64,000 bases of DNA from Muriicola sp. Z0-33 (GTDB taxonomy: Bacteria; Bacteroidota; Bacteroidia; Flavobacteriales; Flavobacteriaceae), in contig NZ_JAFMPW010000007.1 of assembly GCF_026126425.1 (NCBI RefSeq), positions 62,001 through 126,000 of the forward strand, given 5' to 3'. This document shows, one piece after another, positions 1 to 9,125 of the stretch (within the stretch, counting starts at the first letter, position 1; every line of letters begins with the position of its first letter). The position numbers were made by a program, and so were the translations under genes. Below the pieces are notes generated by a model. That model was not told the origin of the DNA, made no database searches, and worked only from the letters and a program-made list of their open reading frames with translations.

Positions 1-35
1 GGAGATTGGTAGAAGTCCTAGAAAGAGCCAAATAA
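1..35 (+). CDS. rpsQ: 30S ribosomal protein S17, C-terminal end only
   Basis: Reading from base 3, the last ten codons give [10 protein letters not shown] followed by TAA at 33-35. This matches the usual basic C-terminal tail of S17 in Bacteroidota. The gene is cut by the left edge of the window. Its position directly before rplN fits the standard S10-spc order (rpmC-rpsQ-rplN). Only one base separates its stop from the rplN start, so the two are co-transcribed. The call rests on a short tail plus gene order. Confidence 0.8.
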   Translation, partial: RLVEVLERAK

Positions 36-36
36 T

Positions 37-405
37 ATGTTACAACAAGAATCCAGACTAAAAGTAGCGGACAATACAGGTGCCAAAGAAGTTTTAACCA
101 TTCGCGTATTGGGTGGAACAAAGAGAAGGTACGCTTCTGTAGGTGATAAAATTGTGGTTACTGTAAAGGAGGCCACTCCTAATGGAGGTATAAAAAAGGG
201 TGCGGTTTCTACAGCGGTTGTTGTAAGAACTAAAAAAGAAGTAAGAAGGCCAGACGGATCTTATATCCGCTTTGATGATAATGCTTGTGTTCTTTTAAAC
301 CCGACCGGTGAAATGAGAGGAACCAGGGTTTTTGGTCCTGTAGCCAGGGAATTGAGAGATAAACAGTTTATGAAAATAGTTTCTCTGGCCCCTGAAGTGC
401 TATAG
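37..405 (+). CDS. rplN: 50S ribosomal protein L14
   Basis: The 122-residue product is full length for L14, which sits at the subunit interface next to L19 and contributes to intersubunit bridges. It opens with [16 protein letters not shown] and carries the family segment [17 protein letters not shown] near residues 88-104. It starts one base after rpsQ and is the first complete gene of the spc block. No Shine-Dalgarno sequence precedes the ATG, as expected in Bacteroidota, where translation depends little on that pairing. Confidence 0.98.
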   Translation: MLQQESRLKVADNTGAKEVLTIRVLGGTKRRYASVGDKIVVTVKEATPNGGIKKGAVSTAVVVRTKKEVRRPDGSYIRFDDNACVLLNPTGEMRGTRVFGPVARELRDKQFMKIVSLAPEVL

Positions 406-447
406 GCGTTGCTTGAAACTTGAATTTGACACTTGAATAAGAACAAG

Positions 448-759
448 ATGAAACTTAAAATAAAAACAGGAGATACAGTACGAATTATCGCAGGAGACCA
501 TAAAGGAACTGAAGGTAAAGTTGTACTTGTAGACAGAGAGAAGAACAAGGCCATTGTTGAAGGTGCCAATATGGTGTCAAAACATGAGAAACCCAGTGCA
601 CAAAATCCTCAGGGTGGTATTGTAAAGAAAGAAGCTCCTATCCATATTTCTAACCTGGCGCTTATAGATTCTAAGTCGGGCGAGACTACCAGGGTTGGAT
701 ATGAGGTTCGCGATGGTAAAAAAGTACGGATTTCTAAGAAATCCCAAGAAGTTATTTAG
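448..759 (+). CDS. rplX: 50S ribosomal protein L24
   Basis: The 103-residue product has the KOW motif near the N-terminus ([19 protein letters not shown], about residues 6-24), the RNA-binding hallmark of L24, an early assembly protein of the large subunit. I chose the ATG at 448 because MKLKIKTGD is the normal N-terminus. A TTG at 433 in the same frame would add five residues not typical of the family. It lies 42 bases after rplN and two bases before rplE. Confidence 0.96.
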   Translation: MKLKIKTGDTVRIIAGDHKGTEGKVVLVDREKNKAIVEGANMVSKHEKPSAQNPQGGIVKKEAPIHISNLALIDSKSGETTRVGYEVRDGKKVRISKKSQEVI

Positions 760-761
760 TT

Positions 762-1313
762 ATGGCGTATATCCCAAGATTAAAACAGGAATACAAAGGG
801 CGCATCGTAAAAGCGCTTCAGGGCGAATTTGGTTACAAAAATGTAATGCAGGTGCCCAAATTGGAAAAAATAGTGGTTAGCAGAGGCGTTGGTGCTGCGG
901 TAGCAGATAAAAAGTTAATTGATCATGCTGTTGATGAGTTGACTATGATTACCGGCCAGAAAGCCATTTCTACCATGTCTAAAAAAGACGTTGCTGCCTT
1001 TAAACTAAGAAAAGGCATGCCAATTGGAGCAAAAGTTACCTTGAGAGGGGAGCGGATGTATGAATTTTTAGACAGATTGGTAACAACTGCCCTTCCCAGA
1101 GTTAGAGATTTTCAAGGAATTAGAGCCACAGGTTTTGACGGAAGAGGAAATTACAGCCTGGGGGTTTCGGAACAAATTATTTTTCCGGAGATCAACATAG
1201 ATAAGATCAATAGAATTAATGGTATGGATATCACTTTTGTGACTTCTGCTGAGACAGACAAGGAAGCCAAATCATTATTAACAGAATTGGGATTACCCTT
1301 TAAAAAGAATTAG
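762..1313 (+). CDS. rplE: 50S ribosomal protein L5
   Basis: The 183-residue protein is full length for L5, which binds 5S rRNA in the central protuberance. It has the typical segments [34 protein letters not shown] and the C-terminal [22 protein letters not shown]. The start lies two bases after the rplX stop and the stop is immediately followed by the rpsN start, so translation is probably coupled. Confidence 0.98.
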   Translation: MAYIPRLKQEYKGRIVKALQGEFGYKNVMQVPKLEKIVVSRGVGAAVADKKLIDHAVDELTMITGQKAISTMSKKDVAAFKLRKGMPIGAKVTLRGERMYEFLDRLVTTALPRVRDFQGIRATGFDGRGNYSLGVSEQIIFPEINIDKINRINGMDITFVTSAETDKEAKSLLTELGLPFKKN

Positions 1314-1314
1314 T

Positions 1315-1584
1315 ATGGCTAAAGAATCAATGAAAGCCCGGGAAAGAAAAAGGGCAAAAACAGTTGCAAAGTACGCAGAGAAGAGGAAGGCCCTTAAAGC
1401 GGCAGGAGATTATGACGCTTTGCAAAAGTTACCTAAAAATGCTTCACCAGTAAGGATGCATAATCGTTGCAAACTTACAGGAAGACCAAAGGGGTATATG
1501 AGAACTTTTGGAATTTCAAGAGTGCTTTTCAGGGAAATGGCTAATAAAGGGTTAATACCCGGAGTTAAAAAAGCAAGTTGGTAA
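1315..1584 (+). CDS. rpsN: 30S ribosomal protein S14, zinc-free form
   Basis: The 89-residue protein ends with the S14 signature [19 protein letters not shown] and [10 protein letters not shown]. It is the long form without the CxxC...CxxC zinc ribbon (only one Cys is visible), so it needs no zinc. S14 assembles late in the head of the small subunit. Only one base separates it from rplE. The zinc-free L36 encoded downstream belongs to the same pattern. Confidence 0.97.
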   Translation: MAKESMKARERKRAKTVAKYAEKRKALKAAGDYDALQKLPKNASPVRMHNRCKLTGRPKGYMRTFGISRVLFREMANKGLIPGVKKASW

Positions 1585-1609
1585 TTGCCTAATTCTAAAA
1601 TTAAAAAAG

Positions 1610-2008
1610 ATGTTTACAGATCCTATAGCAGATTATTTGACAAGAATCAGAAATGCCAGCAGAGCAGGGCACAGAGTAGTTGAAATTCCTGCATCGAACT
1701 TAAAGAAAGAAGTAACCAAGATATTATTTGATCAGGGTTATATTCTTAGTTATAAGTTTGAGGAAGATAAAGTTCAGGGGACTATAAAAATTGCCCTGAA
1801 ATACAACAAAGCTACCAAAGAACCGGTAATAAAGAAGATACAACGTATTAGTAAGCCAGGTCTTAGGAAGTACGCTCCATCTGAGGAAATGCCCAGAGTG
1901 CTTAATGGTTTGGGAATAGCGATAGTTTCTACCTCTCATGGGGTGATGACAAGCAAACAAGCCAAACAGGAGAATGTTGGCGGTGAAGTACTTTGCTACG
2001 TTTATTAA
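1610..2008 (+). CDS. rpsH: 30S ribosomal protein S8
   Basis: The 132-residue product begins MFTDPIADYLTRIRNA, the standard S8 N-terminus, and ends with the conserved GIAIVSTSHGVMT, then GGEVLCYVY. S8 binds the central domain of 16S rRNA. In enterobacteria it also represses spc-operon translation; whether that happens here cannot be read from the sequence. It sits 25 bases after rpsN and 21 before rplF. Confidence 0.98.
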   Translation: MFTDPIADYLTRIRNASRAGHRVVEIPASNLKKEVTKILFDQGYILSYKFEEDKVQGTIKIALKYNKATKEPVIKKIQRISKPGLRKYAPSEEMPRVLNGLGIAIVSTSHGVMTSKQAKQENVGGEVLCYVY

Positions 2009-2029
2009 TACGATATAAAGAAAAGAACA

Positions 2030-2572
2030 ATGTCTAGAATAGGTAATAATCCAATTGCAATCCCCGAAGGTGCTTCTGTTGAAGTAAAGGAGAATGTAAT
2101 TACTGTAAAGGGGAAACTGGGTGAATTAACTCAGGATTTTTCCGGGGTTAACATCAAGGTTGAAGATGAACAAGTTTGGGTGACCAGACCTTCGGATTCT
2201 AAAGAACACAAGGCAAAACACGGGCTTTACAGGTCTTTGGTTTCTAATATGATAGAAGGTGTAAGTAAGGGATGGACCAAAGAGTTAGAATTGGTTGGTG
2301 TAGGTTATCGTGCCAGCAACCAGGGACAGAAATTGGATCTTGCTCTTGGATTTTCACACAATATTGTGTTGGATTTGGCACCCGAGGTAAAAATTGAGAC
2401 TACCTCAGAAAAAGGTAAAAACCCGACTATTAAGTTAACGTCTTACGATAAACAATTGGTAGGACAAATAGCGGCAAAAATAAGATCATTCCGCAAACCT
2501 GAACCTTACAAAGGAAAAGGGATAAAATTTGTGGGAGAGGAATTAAGAAGAAAAGCAGGTAAATCGGCTTAA
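2030..2572 (+). CDS. rplF: 50S ribosomal protein L6
   Basis: The 180-residue protein begins MSRIGNNPIAIPEG and carries the C-terminal L6 signature RKPEPYKGKGIKF (about residues 155-167). L6 lies near the factor-binding site of the large subunit. The protein has the two related alpha/beta halves expected of the family. It stands between rpsH and rplR in the conserved order with a gap of ten bases to rplR. Confidence 0.98.
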   Translation: MSRIGNNPIAIPEGASVEVKENVITVKGKLGELTQDFSGVNIKVEDEQVWVTRPSDSKEHKAKHGLYRSLVSNMIEGVSKGWTKELELVGVGYRASNQGQKLDLALGFSHNIVLDLAPEVKIETTSEKGKNPTIKLTSYDKQLVGQIAAKIRSFRKPEPYKGKGIKFVGEELRRKAGKSA

Positions 2573-2582
2573 TAATTGAATT

Positions 2583-2939
2583 ATGGGATTATCAAAGACT
2601 GAAAGAAAATTAAGAATCAGGAGAAGGGTAAGAAAGGTTTCTGTTGGTACTGCTGAAAGACCAAGGTTGTCTGTGTTCAGAAGTAATAAGGAGATCTATG
2701 CCCAGGTGATTGATGATACAAAAGGAGTTACCCTGGCTGCTGCCTCTTCCAGAGATAAGGAACTGAGCAAAGCTAAAGGAACCAAATCAGAAATTGCTGC
2801 TGAGGTGGGTAAAGCCATAGCAGAGAAGGCCAAAAAGGCCGGAATAGATAATGTTGCCTTTGACAGAGGAGGTAATTTATATCACGGAAGAGTAAAATCT
2901 TTGGCAGAAGGTGCCAGAGAAGCGGGATTAAAATTTTAA
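2583..2939 (+). CDS. rplR: 50S ribosomal protein L18
   Basis: The 118-residue product is typical of L18, which binds 5S rRNA with L5. It has the basic N-terminus, the segment [20 protein letters not shown] and the C-terminal [21 protein letters not shown]. It lies ten bases after rplF and eight before rpsE, in the invariant spc order. Confidence 0.98.
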   Translation: MGLSKTERKLRIRRRVRKVSVGTAERPRLSVFRSNKEIYAQVIDDTKGVTLAAASSRDKELSKAKGTKSEIAAEVGKAIAEKAKKAGIDNVAFDRGGNLYHGRVKSLAEGAREAGLKF

Positions 2940-2947
2940 GAGATACT

Positions 2948-3472
2948 ATGTACGGGAAATACAAAAATGTTGAAACTGTTAAGCCTGGCGGCCTTGAATT
3001 AAAGGACCGTTTGGTAGGAGTACAACGTGTAACCAAAGTAACCAAGGGTGGTAGAGCTTTCGGGTTTTCTGCAATCGTTGTGGTTGGGGATGAAAACGGT
3101 GTTGTGGGCCATGGACTTGGAAAGTCTAAGGAAGTTGCCACAGCTATCGCCAAAGCCATTGAAGATGCTAAAAAGAACCTGATCAGAATACCTTTGAATA
3201 AAGGGACATTACCACATGAACAAAAAGGTAAATTTGGTGGTGCAAGAGTATACATTCAGCCAGCTTCACATGGTACAGGAGTTATTGCAGGAGGAGCAGT
3301 TAGGGCGGTATTAGAATCAGTTGGGGTACAGGATGTACTTTCAAAATCTCAGGGTTCTTCTAATCCGCATAATGTGGTTAAGGCAACTTTCGATGCGCTT
3401 TTACAGTTAAGAGGCGCAGCTACCATTGCTAGGGAAAGAGGTATTTCTTTGGAAAAAGTATTTAAAGGATAA
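2948..3472 (+). CDS. rpsE: 30S ribosomal protein S5
   Basis: The 174-residue protein contains the S5 double-stranded RNA-binding signature ([20 protein letters not shown], about residues 21-40) and the C-terminal half with [16 protein letters not shown]5 acts in decoding accuracy and initiation at the mRNA entry channel. It is followed nine bases later by rpmD. Confidence 0.98.
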   Translation: MYGKYKNVETVKPGGLELKDRLVGVQRVTKVTKGGRAFGFSAIVVVGDENGVVGHGLGKSKEVATAIAKAIEDAKKNLIRIPLNKGTLPHEQKGKFGGARVYIQPASHGTGVIAGGAVRAVLESVGVQDVLSKSQGSSNPHNVVKATFDALLQLRGAATIARERGISLEKVFKG

Positions 3473-3481
3473 TAGAATAAG

Positions 3482-3664
3482 ATGGCAAAGATCAAAGTAA
3501 AGCAGGTTAAGAGCAGCATCAAGAGACCAGGGAATCAAAAAAAGACCTTGGCGGCGCTTGGATTGCGAAGAATTGGCCAGGTTGTAGAACATGAAGACAC
3601 GCCAAATATCATTGGAATGATCAACACTGTAAAACATTTGGTAACCACAGAGGAATCCAAATAG
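3482..3664 (+). CDS. rpmD: 50S ribosomal protein L30
   Basis: The 60-residue protein is full length for bacterial L30. Typical segments are KIKVKQVKSSIKRP, the turn LAALGLRRIGQ, and the end GMINTVKHLV. Position between rpsE and rplO confirms the call. The 54-base spacer to rplO is one of the longer ones in this half of the cluster and shows no recognisable hairpin. Confidence 0.97.
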   Translation: MAKIKVKQVKSSIKRPGNQKKTLAALGLRRIGQVVEHEDTPNIIGMINTVKHLVTTEESK

Positions 3665-3718
3665 GTGCAGTTTAAAAAATCATATCTGACGTATTTAAAA
3701 GACAATAAAGAATAACAG

Positions 3719-4171
3719 ATGAATTTAAGCAATTTAAAACCGGCAAAAGGCGCTGTTCAGAAGGCAGGTAAAACCATAGGTAGAGGACAGGGATCCGGCA
3801 AAGGTGGCACTGCTACCAGAGGACATAAAGGAGCAAAGTCCAGATCCGGTTATTCCAAGAAATTAGGTTTTGAGGGAGGTCAGATGCCTCTTCAACGCCG
3901 AGTGCCTAAATTTGGTTTTACAAATATTAACAGAAAAGAGTACAGAGGAATCAATCTGGATACACTTCAACAACTTGTGGAAGATAAAAAAGTTAAGAAA
4001 GAAGTGACTCTTGATGATCTTGTTGAACTAAGACTGGCTCATAAAAACGATTTAGTTAAAATATTGGGAAGAGGCGAGCTTAAAGCCACCCTTAAAATTT
4101 CCGCACATAAATTTACCGCTAGTGCAAAAGCCGCAATTGAGGCCGCTGGTGGAGAAGCAATAAGTTTATAA
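3719..4171 (+). CDS. rplO: 50S ribosomal protein L15
   Basis: The 150-residue product has the glycine-rich extended N-terminus of L15 (GRGQGSGKGGTATRGHKGAKSR, split around residues 22-43) and the motif GFEGGQMPLQRRVPKFGF. L15 is a late assembly protein of the large subunit. It is 12 bases upstream of secY, the normal partner in the spc operon. Confidence 0.98.
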   Translation: MNLSNLKPAKGAVQKAGKTIGRGQGSGKGGTATRGHKGAKSRSGYSKKLGFEGGQMPLQRRVPKFGFTNINRKEYRGINLDTLQQLVEDKKVKKEVTLDDLVELRLAHKNDLVKILGRGELKATLKISAHKFTASAKAAIEAAGGEAISL

Positions 4172-4183
4172 GGAAGGCAGATT

Positions 4184-5527
4184 ATGAAGAAATTTTTTGA
4201 GATCATATCAAATATCTGGAAGATAGACGAACTGAGGAGCAGGATTCTTGTTACCCTTGGTTTGCTATTGGTTTACCGATTTGGTGCGCAAGTAGTACTT
4301 CCGGGAATTGATACCTCACAATTGGCTGAGTTATCCTCTAACACCGAGCAAGGTATTTTAGGAATTCTAAACGCATTTACCGGAGGAGCATTTGCCAATG
4401 CCTCTGTTTTTGCATTGGGAATTATGCCTTATATTTCTGCATCTATTGTGGTACAGTTAATGGGGATTGCCGTGCCATATCTTCAAAAACTAGATAAAGA
4501 AGGTGAAAGCGGGCGTAAGACAAAAACCCAGATTACCAGGTGGTTAACTATCGGGATCTGTATTGTACAGGCACCTGCTTATTTATACAGTTTAGGAGCC
4601 TTGGGTGTTCCGGACAGCGCATTCTTATTAGGTAAAGGGCTTAATTTTATTGTGCCCTCTGTGATTATACTAGTTACGGGCTGTGTATTTGCGATGTGGC
4701 TTGGAGAGAAAATTACCGATAAGGGTATTGGAAATGGTATTTCTTTACTTATTATGATTGGTATTATTGCAACAATGCCACAGTCATTTGTTCAGGAGTT
4801 CATTTCCAGAACAGCCAATAATACTGGTGGGCTGATGTTTGTTCTTATAGAAGTAATTTTGTGGTTCCTTGTGATTCTGGCAAGTGTCCTACTCGTGATG
4901 GCTACCCGTAGAATTCCAGTGCAATACGCAAGGAGGACGGCTTCCGGGGGATATGAAAAGAATATTGCAGGTTCCAGACAGTACATACCATTAAAGGTGA
5001 ACGCCTCCGGGGTAATGCCAATCATCTTTGCTCAGGCCATTATGTTTGCTCCCGGTTTATTAGGAAGAACATTTAATGATACTGCGGTGGGGCAATGGAT
5101 GGAAGTTCAATTTCAGGATATTTTCGGATTGGCATATAACATATTGTTTGGGGTACTGATCATTATTTTCACGTATTTCTATACGGCAATTACCGTACCC
5201 ACAAACAAAATGGCTGATGATTTGAAAAGAAGTGGTGGTTTTATACCCGGGATACGACCTGGGAAAGAAACAGGAGACTTTTTAGATAAGATTATGTCAT
5301 TGATAACTTTACCCGGTTCCGTATTTCTGGCGCTGTTGGCGGTATTGCCTGCAGTAGTGGTTAAGTTAATGGATATTCAACCAGGATGGGCATTGTTCTA
5401 TGGAGGAACATCATTACTCATTATGGTAGGTGTTGCAATTGATACTGTACAACAGGTTAATGCATATTTATTGAATCGTCATTATGATGGTTTAATGAAA
5501 TCAGGAAAAAATAGAAAAGTAGCATAA
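4184..5527 (+). CDS. secY: Protein translocase subunit SecY
   Basis: The 447-residue membrane protein is the channel subunit of the Sec translocon. About ten hydrophobic segments can be counted. The lateral-gate region FALGIMPYISASIVVQL (about residues 84-100) and the cytoplasmic loops RRIPVQYARR and KMADDLKRSGGFIPGIRPG are family hallmarks. It is embedded between rplO and infA, so its synthesis follows ribosome synthesis. The ATG follows rplO by 12 bases. Confidence 0.98.
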   Translation: MKKFFEIISNIWKIDELRSRILVTLGLLLVYRFGAQVVLPGIDTSQLAELSSNTEQGILGILNAFTGGAFANASVFALGIMPYISASIVVQLMGIAVPYLQKLDKEGESGRKTKTQITRWLTIGICIVQAPAYLYSLGALGVPDSAFLLGKGLNFIVPSVIILVTGCVFAMWLGEKITDKGIGNGISLLIMIGIIATMPQSFVQEFISRTANNTGGLMFVLIEVILWFLVILASVLLVMATRRIPVQYARRTASGGYEKNIAGSRQYIPLKVNASGVMPIIFAQAIMFAPGLLGRTFNDTAVGQWMEVQFQDIFGLAYNILFGVLIIIFTYFYTAITVPTNKMADDLKRSGGFIPGIRPGKETGDFLDKIMSLITLPGSVFLALLAVLPAVVVKLMDIQPGWALFYGGTSLLIMVGVAIDTVQQVNAYLLNRHYDGLMKSGKNRKVA

Positions 5528-5530
5528 TTT

Positions 5531-5746
5531 ATGGCCAAACAAGCACCAATAGAACAAGATGGTAGCATCATAGAAGCATTGTCCAACGCTATGTTTAGAG
5601 TAGAATTGGAGAATGGACATGTGGTAACGGCTCATATTTCAGGTAAAATGCGGATGCACTATATAAAGTTGCTTCCGGGAGACAAGGTGAAACTCGAAAT
5701 GAGCCCTTATGACCTGAGTAAAGCTAGAATAACATACAGATATTAA
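5531..5746 (+). CDS. infA: Translation initiation factor IF-1
   Basis: The 71-residue protein is a single S1/OB-fold domain ([53 protein letters not shown] spread over residues 7-67). IF-1 occupies the ribosomal A site during initiation. It starts three bases after the secY stop, so it is co-translated with it, and precedes rpmJ. Confidence 0.97.
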   Translation: MAKQAPIEQDGSIIEALSNAMFRVELENGHVVTAHISGKMRMHYIKLLPGDKVKLEMSPYDLSKARITYRY

Positions 5747-5758
5747 GATTACAAGAAG

Positions 5759-5875
5759 ATGAAAGTAAGAGCGTCCATAAAGAAAAGAAGTGCCGAGTGC
5801 AAGATTGTACGAAGAAAAGGCAGGTTGTACGTAATTAATAAAAAGAATCCTAGATTTAAACAAAGACAAGGGTAA
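5759..5875 (+). CDS. rpmJ: 50S ribosomal protein L36, zinc-free form
   Basis: Translating from the ATG at 5759 gives 38 residues beginning [15 protein letters not shown] and ending NPRFKQRQG, the complete length of L36. The three other zinc ligands of the usual C-x2-C-x12-C-x4-H form are replaced (only one Cys remains), so this is the C-minus type common in Bacteroidota. It lies in its normal place between infA and rpsM, ending two bases before the rpsM start. It is easily missed because of its size. Confidence 0.96.
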   Translation: MKVRASIKKRSAECKIVRRKGRLYVINKKNPRFKQRQG

Positions 5876-5877
5876 TT

Positions 5878-6252
5878 ATGGCAAGAATTGCAGGTGTAGA
5901 CATACCAAAACAAAAAAGAGGAGTAATTGCGCTTACCTATATATTTGGTATTGGCAAGAATAGAGCTCTTGAGATTTTAGAAAAGGCCAAGGTAAGTGAA
6001 GATACAAAAGTGTCTGACTGGACCGATGACGAAATAGGTCGAATCCGGGATGCCGTTTCGAGCTATAAAATTGAAGGGGAGCTACGTTCAGAAACACAAC
6101 TGAATATTAAGCGTCTGATGGATATTGGTTGCTATAGAGGAGTTCGTCACAGAGCGGGTCTTCCTTTAAGAGGGCAGCGTACAAAGAACAATTCCAGGAC
6201 AAGAAAAGGAAAGAGAAAAACTGTTGCTAACAAGAAGAAAGCAACTAAATAA
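5878..6252 (+). CDS. rpsM: 30S ribosomal protein S13
   Basis: The 124-residue protein begins [15 protein letters not shown] and contains the helix-two-turn-helix region ([14 protein letters not shown]) and the basic tail [19 protein letters not shown]13 contacts tRNA and the large subunit from the head of the small subunit. It opens the alpha-operon part of the cluster and follows rpmJ by two bases. Confidence 0.98.
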   Translation: MARIAGVDIPKQKRGVIALTYIFGIGKNRALEILEKAKVSEDTKVSDWTDDEIGRIRDAVSSYKIEGELRSETQLNIKRLMDIGCYRGVRHRAGLPLRGQRTKNNSRTRKGKRKTVANKKKATK

Positions 6253-6325
6253 CAGGTGATATAGTTAGAGGGGAGATTTGGCCCGATGCTGAATACTCAC
6301 TACTAATATCTCAATACTATATAAG

Positions 6326-6718
6326 ATGGCAAAAACAGGTACAAAAGCTGCAAAGAAACGCAAGGTTATAGTAGACTCTGTTGGAGAGGCCCATATCACG
6401 GCTTCTTTTAACAATATCATTATTTCCCTGACGAATAAAAAAGGAGACGTTATCTCCTGGTCTTCTGCAGGTAAGATGGGATTTAGAGGTTCCAAAAAGA
6501 ATACACCTTATGCTGCACAGGTAGCTGCCGAAGAATGTGCTAAAACAGCCCATGAAGCAGGTCTGAGAAAAGTAAAAGTGTATGTAAAAGGGCCGGGTAA
6601 CGGAAGAGAATCTGCTATTAGAGCGGTTCATAATTCAGGAATTGAAGTTGCTGAAATTATTGATGTAACACCGCTTCCTCACAACGGATGCAGACCTCCA
6701 AAAAGAAGAAGAGTATAA
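6326..6718 (+). CDS. rpsK: 30S ribosomal protein S11
   Basis: The 130-residue product carries the S11 signatures [14 protein letters not shown] and [14 protein letters not shown], and ends [19 protein letters not shown]11 lies on the platform and contacts mRNA near the E site. It follows rpsM after 73 bases and precedes rpsD by 109 bases; neither gap holds a recognisable terminator. Confidence 0.98.
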   Translation: MAKTGTKAAKKRKVIVDSVGEAHITASFNNIIISLTNKKGDVISWSSAGKMGFRGSKKNTPYAAQVAAEECAKTAHEAGLRKVKVYVKGPGNGRESAIRAVHNSGIEVAEIIDVTPLPHNGCRPPKRRRV

Positions 6719-6827
6719 TTAATATTAATCCGCCCACCTGGATAAGGGGGTAATTTCACTGGAAGTGTAGTTACGATTATCGAAGGATAAGCCTTAATTC
6801 ATAATCACAGTTCCTAATCAATAGAAA

Positions 6828-7433
6828 ATGGCAAGATATACAGGACCAAAAACAAAGATCGCCCGTAAGTTTGGCGAAACTATTTTCGGAGACGACAAGT
6901 CGTTCGAGAAAAAAAATTACCCTCCGGGACAGCACGGAAATAACAGACGCCGAGGTAAGAAATCGGAATATGCCGTGCAGCTTATGGAAAAACAGAAAGC
7001 AAAGTACACCTATGGTATTTTGGAAAAACAATTCCGGAACCTGTTTGCAAAGGCAAACAGAAGTAAAGGAGTAACCGGTGAGGTTTTATTACAACTCTGT
7101 GAATCTCGTCTGGACAATGTAGTGTACAGAATGGGATTGTCTAACACCAGAAGTGGTGCAAGACAATTAGTGTCACATAGACATATTACTGTTAACGGAG
7201 AATTGGTAAATATTCCTTCGTATTCTTTAAAAGCCGGAGACGTTGTAGGGGTGCGTGAGAAATCTAAATCCTTACAAACCATTCAGGATGCGCTAGCTGC
7301 AAACAGCAGTGTTTATGAATGGATCACCTGGAATTCTGATAAAAAGGAAGGGACTTTTGTCTCTATCCCGGAAAGAATTCAAATTCCAGAAAATATTAAA
7401 GAACAATTAATCGTCGAGTTATACTCTAAATAA
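6828..7433 (+). CDS. rpsD: 30S ribosomal protein S4
   Basis: The 201-residue protein has the N-terminal S4 segment ([17 protein letters not shown], then PPGQHG near residue 30) and the S4 RNA-binding domain ([22 protein letters not shown], in residues 88-110, then [11 protein letters not shown]). S4 nucleates assembly of the 30S body. In enterobacteria S4 represses the alpha operon. The 109-base leader here could hold such a target, but no pseudoknot was worked out. Confidence 0.98.
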   Translation: MARYTGPKTKIARKFGETIFGDDKSFEKKNYPPGQHGNNRRRGKKSEYAVQLMEKQKAKYTYGILEKQFRNLFAKANRSKGVTGEVLLQLCESRLDNVVYRMGLSNTRSGARQLVSHRHITVNGELVNIPSYSLKAGDVVGVREKSKSLQTIQDALAANSSVYEWITWNSDKKEGTFVSIPERIQIPENIKEQLIVELYSK

Positions 7434-7451
7434 ACAACACAGATCCAGACT

Positions 7452-8444
7452 ATGGCATTATTTAATTTTCAGAAACCCGATAAAGTTATAATGATTGATT
7501 CCTCAGATTTCGAAGGGAAATTCGAATTTCGCCCTTTGGAACCTGGTTATGGACTGACTGTTGGGAACGCATTAAGAAGAGTATTGCTTTCTTCTTTGGA
7601 AGGATTTGCAATCACTTCGGTAAGAATTGATAAGGTAGAACATGAGTTTTCGGTAATCGAAGGTGTTGTTGAGGATGTTACCGAGATCATCTTAAACCTG
7701 AAACAAGTTCGTTTTAAAAGACAGATAGACGATGTTAATGAGGAGACTGTTTCTATCTCAGTTAGCGGTAAGGATCAACTTACGGCAGGGGATTTTCAGA
7801 AATTCATTTCAGGATATCAGGTATTAAACCCTGATTTGGTGATTTGCAAAATGGATCCCAAGGTGAGCATCAATATGGAGATTATCATCGAAAAAGGGAG
7901 AGGATATGTGCCTGCTGAGGAAAACAAGAAATCTAATGCTCCTTTAGGAAGTATTGCTGTTGATTCTATCTTTACTCCGGTGAAGAATGTGAAATACAGT
8001 ATTGAAAACTTCCGTGTTGAGCAAAAAACGGATTATGAGAAATTGGTTTTCGAAATCGTAACCGATGGCTCTATACATCCCAAAAATGCCTTGACTGAAG
8101 CAGCTAAAGTACTTATACATCACTTTATGTTGTTTTCTGATGAGCGTATCACCCTTGAAGCGGATGAAATTGCTCAGACAGAAACCTATGATGAGGAGTC
8201 TTTACATATGCGCCAACTGCTTAAAACAAAATTGGTAGATATGGATTTATCCGTTCGTGCCCTTAACTGTTTAAAAGCTGCAGAGGTGGATACATTAGGC
8301 GATTTGGTTTCTTTCAATAAGAACGATTTGATGAAATTCAGAAACTTTGGTAAAAAATCTTTGACCGAATTAGAAGAATTGGTTATCAATAAAGGTCTTA
8401 ATTTTGGAATGGACCTTTCAAAATATAAATTAGATAAAGATTAA
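7452..8444 (+). CDS. rpoA: RNA polymerase subunit alpha
   Basis: The 330-residue protein has the N-terminal assembly domain ([20 protein letters not shown], about residues 28-47) and the C-terminal DNA-contacting domain ([20 protein letters not shown] and [12 protein letters not shown], about residues 260-310). The alpha dimer scaffolds RNA polymerase and its C-terminal domain contacts upstream DNA and activators. It lies between rpsD and rplQ, as in nearly all bacteria. Confidence 0.99.
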   Translation: MALFNFQKPDKVIMIDSSDFEGKFEFRPLEPGYGLTVGNALRRVLLSSLEGFAITSVRIDKVEHEFSVIEGVVEDVTEIILNLKQVRFKRQIDDVNEETVSISVSGKDQLTAGDFQKFISGYQVLNPDLVICKMDPKVSINMEIIIEKGRGYVPAEENKKSNAPLGSIAVDSIFTPVKNVKYSIENFRVEQKTDYEKLVFEIVTDGSIHPKNALTEAAKVLIHHFMLFSDERITLEADEIAQTETYDEESLHMRQLLKTKLVDMDLSVRALNCLKAAEVDTLGDLVSFNKNDLMKFRNFGKKSLTELEELVINKGLNFGMDLSKYKLDKD

Positions 8445-8498
8445 TTTGATTCTGTTGGATGGGAAAATCCCGGACAAGGATGAAAATAGTAAAGAACG

Positions 8499-9026
8499 AT
8501 GAGACACGGTAAGAAAGTCAATCACTTAAGCAGAAAAACAGCACATAGAAAGGCCATGCTGGCCAATATGGCCTGTTCGCTGATTGAGCACAAAAGAATA
8601 AATACTACTGTAGCCAAGGCTAAAGCACTTAAGGTGTTTATAGAGCCACTGATCACAAAATCCAAAGCTGCAAATAATCAGAGCGCAGAAAAGGGTACGC
8701 ATAACAGGAGAGTTGTGTTTAGCAACCTAAGAGATAAGTATGCAGTTGCTGAACTGTTTGGTGCAGTTTCAGAAAAGGTTGGTGACCGCCCTGGAGGATA
8801 TACCAGAATAATTAAGTTGGGTAACAGGCTGGGGGATAACGCAGATATGGCAATGATAGAGCTTGTAGATTTCAATGAGATATACAATGCCGATAAGCCT
8901 AAGAAAAAGACTACCAGAAGAAGTAGAAGAGGTGGAAGCAAGAAAGCTACAGAACCACAGGTTGCAGTTGCAGAGTCTAAAGCAAGTACAGATGTTGAAA
9001 CGAAAGCAGATGATTCTGAAGAATAA
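8499..9026 (+). CDS. rplQ: 50S ribosomal protein L17 with C-terminal extension
   Basis: The first ~120 residues are a standard L17 ([55 protein letters not shown]). Beyond this there is a Lys/Arg-rich patch ([17 protein letters not shown]) and an Ala/Glu/Asp-rich tail, making 175 residues against about 120-130 in many bacteria. Such tails are common in Bacteroidota L17. It is the last gene of the ribosomal cluster, directly followed by a terminator. Confidence 0.98.
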   Translation: MRHGKKVNHLSRKTAHRKAMLANMACSLIEHKRINTTVAKAKALKVFIEPLITKSKAANNQSAEKGTHNRRVVFSNLRDKYAVAELFGAVSEKVGDRPGGYTRIIKLGNRLGDNADMAMIELVDFNEIYNADKPKKKTTRRSRRGGSKKATEPQVAVAESKASTDVETKADDSEE

Positions 9027-9055
9027 AATGTTTATAAAAACTTTAATATTTAATG

Positions 9056-9087
9056 AAGGATAGACCTAAAAGTCTATCCTTTTTTTA
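9056..9087 (+). terminator. Rho-independent terminator of the ribosomal cluster
   Basis: An 8-bp perfect stem GGATAGAC / GTCTATCC (9058-9065 with 9072-9079) closes a six-base loop and is followed by a run of seven T (9080-9086). It lies 30 bases after the rplQ stop and marks the end of the spc-alpha transcript before carA. Confidence 0.9.
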
Positions 9088-9125
9088 TGTTTATTTGTCA
9101 AATTAAAAAAATTTAAAATTGTAGC

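Noticed and set aside
433-447. TTG at 433 as start of rplX
   Set aside because: MKLKIKTGD from the ATG at 448 is the normal L24 N-terminus; the extra five residues are not seen in the family.
2773-3255. 160-codon minus-strand frame across rplR/rpsE
   Set aside because: It is antisense to two certain ribosomal protein genes and has no recognisable feature of its own.
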